Assembly (NCBI GenBank): GCA_963920575.1 | Contig: OY986969.1 | Span: 25,149,434 to 25,213,433 of the forward strand | Length of the DNA stretch: 64,000 nt | Direction of reading: 5' to 3' | Source of the DNA: Narthecium ossifragum | Lineage: Eukaryota; Streptophyta; Magnoliopsida; Dioscoreales; Nartheciaceae | Shown: positions 61,151 to 64,000 of the stretch, in pieces | Layout of the letters: each line of letters starts with the position of its first letter | Numbering within the stretch: position 1 is the first letter of the stretch | Notes under the pieces: generated by a model | Told to the model about the DNA's origin: nothing | Databases searched by the model: none | Seen by the model: the letters and a program-made list of their open reading frames with translations, nothing else | Program-made: the position numbers and the translations under genes

Positions 61151-62100
61151 CTTTCCGCCCCTCTCTCTCTCTCCCTCCCTCTCTATCTAAATTGACGGGT
61201 AGCTAGCAGCCAGGAGGGGATTTAAAAGTCAGGAATCGCATCCCGACTATTGACTGATACGCTCACCCTCTAACTCAAACAAGCAAAGAAAGAAACAAGA
61301 TTTTAGGCGTGACGTTGGAGGCTTACAACAATTAGCCAGCCTCCCAATAATACAAGTATACAAGTGGGGACGAAGGGTTGGGGAACTTGTATCCTAGCCC
61401 ATCAAACAGAACACCATTGGGCTGGATCAGAAATATTTGGTGGAAGTTCAGTAGCACGTCAGTCAAACTCCAATTATTGGACGACACATTAGCTGCCTCT
61501 TCTTCTTTTCCATCAGCATAGAACTTCTTCTGAATCCCCCCCCCCCCCCCCCCCTAAAATTTTGACATTCTTTGTTATGTTTGAGCTTAGAAACTAATCT
61601 TGGGAGATGAGAAGACATCTTGGGTTTTTGGTGTGATTGCCAGTTATTAGATGAGAAAATGTCTTGGGGGTTTGGGGTGATTGCCATCCCTGAATAAGTG
61701 CATTAATTGGGGCATGGAAGATTGGGACTGGACATCCTAAGATATTTGGATTGCTAGATGTGAAGCCAAGGGGACATTTGGTGTGGGGTTAGTTTATTTC
61801 GGGTTAATTAGGGTTAAGGGATTTCGAGATTAGCTTATTCTGGATTAAGGGGATTAAAGAATAGAGATAGAAAAAAGTAGAGTGATGACGGTAGATGGAA
61901 TGAGGATAAAATAGTAATGATTATTTTTTATGTTTAAAGATAAGTATGGAGATAAGGGGTTGTTAGGAGTGGGGGGAATGTCTTATTTTTCTCTCCAAAT
62001 GAAAATTGAGCCAAACGCTATACAGGAATTAGAGAAAAGTCCATAGAAAAAAGAAGAATAAAAAAACACCACAACAACAACAACAACTGAACAACTGCAG
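61151..62100. other. Upstream region of the NPF gene with possible MITE
   Basis: The NPF 5' UTR and promoter begin with a CT-rich stretch at 61160-61185. At 61770-62025, GGGACATTTGGTGTGGGG and GAGCCAAACGCTATAC look like opposing ends of a decayed MITE; GGATTAAGGG motifs lie between. No gene seen. Confidence 0.4.
61536..61554. repeat. Poly(C) tract, 19 bases
   Basis: An uninterrupted run of 19 C after CTGAAT. Length may be inexact in the assembly. Confidence 0.85.
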
Positions 62101-63237
62101 GCGGGTAGGAATCCGAATCAACAATGACATGCTTCAACAACCTAATAAGCACTCGAATCAGACTGCAAACTATTACGGGGCAATGTCATCCACCTGCAAT
62201 CCAACTCACAATCAATGTCGAGACGTCTGGCATGATTGGCTTCGTGATGCATGCAAATAAAGGAGATTACTACATGAAGATGGTAGACATGGCTGTTTGC
62301 CATTATGAGAGCTTTTAAGTTGATAAATTGTGCATTTGAGTATTATGTTGATGGTGAATCAAGTTAGCATAACGTTATCATATTCAGAAGAATCATCTGG
62401 ATACCATCATCCAGGCCAGAGGACCTGGGAACGTGGCAGACGGTCAAAAGCCCAAAATCTAGCTAGGCTCAAAACCATGATATGCTTCCAACAAATCAAC
62501 GAGCAATTGGCTTAAGATCAGTTCAGCTGAGCAGCAGTCAGATGATAGCAAGATGACTGTTGATAAAAAGTAATAACTAGGAAATCCAATGTGACCATGA
62601 AAGGCGAAAAACCAAGCAGACAAAGAATATCTTGAAATTTAGTCAAGCTTGGCAATTCACTAGAAAATTGACAATAATGATTTCGCTTTCAAGTCTAAAC
62701 CATATCGACAAATTTCAAAACTCCTGCCAACTCGATCCCGTTCCCTCTTTCTACGAAGGTACTCCAAATCTAACAACATATTGAACTAAAAAAACAGCAG
62801 CTTCCTTACCAAAAAGAGAGAAAAGAAAGCAGCTACTTACTGCATACAGCTAAACTAACATGCCATCAAGTAGGTTAATGGCCATACTTGAAGGCTAAAT
62901 CAACAATACATGGTCAGATGCTTTTCCGGTTTACATAAACCTTGAGTGGCATGCAATCTTGCAGAATGCTTCAGTTGTTATTTGGCTTTACATCAACATA
63001 TGACAAGAACTAGAGTGGAAGTTGCAAAACTTAATAACAGCAACATACGTTGCCCTGGTTTTCAAAGAAGATCATCAAAGCCTCACCAAGGAAAAGGAAA
63101 GTGAATAATTATCAATCTGAGTGAAACAAGATGACCAGCTCATAACAAATCATGTGGATGGCAGACAAATACCTAACAGGGCACTCCTTGACAAACATCA
63201 TCAGTCAAACTAGCTTACTTCACCGCTTGACGATGAT
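62101..63237. other. Intergenic DNA and 3' UTR of the right-hand gene
   Basis: No protein-like exon was found on either strand. The part next to 63238 is expected to be the 3' UTR of the gene at the right edge. Confidence 0.45.
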
Positions 63238-63428
63238 TTATTTTTTCTTTCTATTTTTCCGCTTTACAACATCTTTCAGGCTCTTAGGAGAGCTTGCTTG
63301 CTGGCTCAAGCCTGATGATCCAGTTGGGCCAGAGATAGAGCTGTCTAGATCTTTAACTGCCTTGGGTTTGGAAACATTTGGCGTTTGAACTTTTGAATCT
63401 TCTTCTTCTTTGTTCATGGTTAAGGGCC
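63238..63428 (-). CDS. Terminal exon of an unrecognised gene extending past the right edge
   Basis: A minus-strand exon that begins after a GCATGCAG acceptor and ends in TAA at 63238. It encodes PLTMNKEEEDSKVQTPNVSK, then a Ser/Pro/Gly-rich stretch (SSISGPTGSSGLSQQASSPK), then the very basic C-terminus SLKDVVKRKNRKKK. The lysine-rich tail suggests a nucleic-acid-binding or nuclear protein, but I do not recognise the family. Earlier exons are not visible between 63429 and 64000, which looks intronic. It could also be read as a short intronless protein from the ATG at 63441; the acceptor makes the exon view more likely. Confidence 0.5.
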
Positions 63429-63601
63429 CTGCATGCTCCAAATGTCAATAGAATGTACACATAAATCAACTATTGTTACTGTCGGATGCAATACCAAGAA
63501 AGCTTTAGAAAGAAAACTTCAGCTGGCATAGGAGTATAAAATGTTAGGGTATTAGGAACTATGCCTCCACTTGAAAGGACAGGAGACAAAGGTATAAAAA
63601 C

Positions 63602-63731
63602 CCATAAGCACTAGCGGAATGACATACTATTACTTTTAAAAACCCTTACTACTGAGGTCTCAATATTAAAAAAATCTGAAACACTCTTAACCAATAAGCA
63701 CTAGCGGAATTACATACTATTACTTTTAAAA
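63602..63731. repeat. Direct duplication of about 39 bp in the right-edge intron
   Basis: ATAAGCACTAGCGGAATGAC then ATACTATTACTTTTAAAA occurs at about 63604 and 63693, spaced 89 bases. A second small duplication, GTTTACTCAAGTTTC/ATTTACTCAAGTTTC, ends the window (63962-64000). Confidence 0.8.
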
Positions 63732-64000
63732 TAAATCAATAATCTTAAACACTAACTTCCTTATTAAAATTTCACAAACTCCTGACGAGACACAACAGAT
63801 AAACTTTTTCTATAAGAAGCAAACATGAGGTCATATATACAGGGAAGGAAGTAAACTAATATGTAACATGACAAGGTGTATAACAGATTAGTGACAGACA
63901 AATTAGGCAGTCTCAATCCCTTCAATACTATTACGATGGAAAGCAAAGAATGGGTGAACCAATTTACTCAAGTTTCAGTGATATGGTTTACTCAAGTTTC

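Noticed and set aside
1..64000. tRNA or rRNA genes
   Set aside because: I saw no cloverleaf with T-loop consensus and no rRNA-like sequence; a tRNA scan would settle it.

Overview
This window is nuclear DNA from a flowering plant. The genes are split into many spliceosomal introns, the protein families are plant ones (TPLATE, a plant-type PDK1, an NRT1/PTR transporter), and the intergenic DNA is full of small transposons. GC-rich first exons beside AT-rich introns (O-fucosyltransferase, TPLATE and NPF genes) suggest a monocot; this is inference and I do not name a species. A 200-base run of N at 40690-40889 is an assembly gap.

Layout, left to right. 1-260: decayed retroelement RNase H. 746-7316 (-): O-fucosyltransferase, 10 exons, 541 aa. 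9799-13549 (-): EI24 family protein, 11 exons, 326 aa. 14624-28114 (-): transportin-1, 29 exons, 890 aa. 28.3-43.8 kb: a transposon-rich island with CGGTT-type elements, a 5.95-kb L1-type LINE with a perfect 17-bp target duplication (32617-38566), a possible LTR fragment cut by the gap, a minisatellite and a fold-back element. 43858-50560 (-): TPLATE, 8 exons, 1151 aa. 51006-55419 (+): PDK1, 11 exons, 483 aa. 56032-61150 (-): NRT1/PTR transporter, 4 exons, 539 aa, with a 3.3-kb intron full of mobile and captured sequence. 63238-63428 (-): last exon of an unrecognised gene that runs off the right edge. I rebuilt each of the six complete gene models by hand from splice sites. Every model stays in frame from ATG to stop, which is good evidence that the genes are intact.

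The host genes are mainly housekeeping functions: a Golgi-type glycosyltransferase, an ER-membrane EI24 protein, a nuclear import receptor, an endocytic adaptor, a master AGC-kinase activator and a proton-coupled transporter. They are not an operon-like pathway. The one tight arrangement is TPLATE and PDK1, which are transcribed away from each other with 445 bp between start codons and so probably share a promoter region.

I found no convincing new biological system. The points most worth checking are the near-intact LINE with an ATGA ORF1/ORF2 overlap, an alanine at the activation-loop phosphosite position of PDK1, a GC-AG intron in EI24, a (GGGA)n tract next to a splice donor, a 40-bp duplication that includes a stop codon, and several undescribed-looking inverted-repeat elements.
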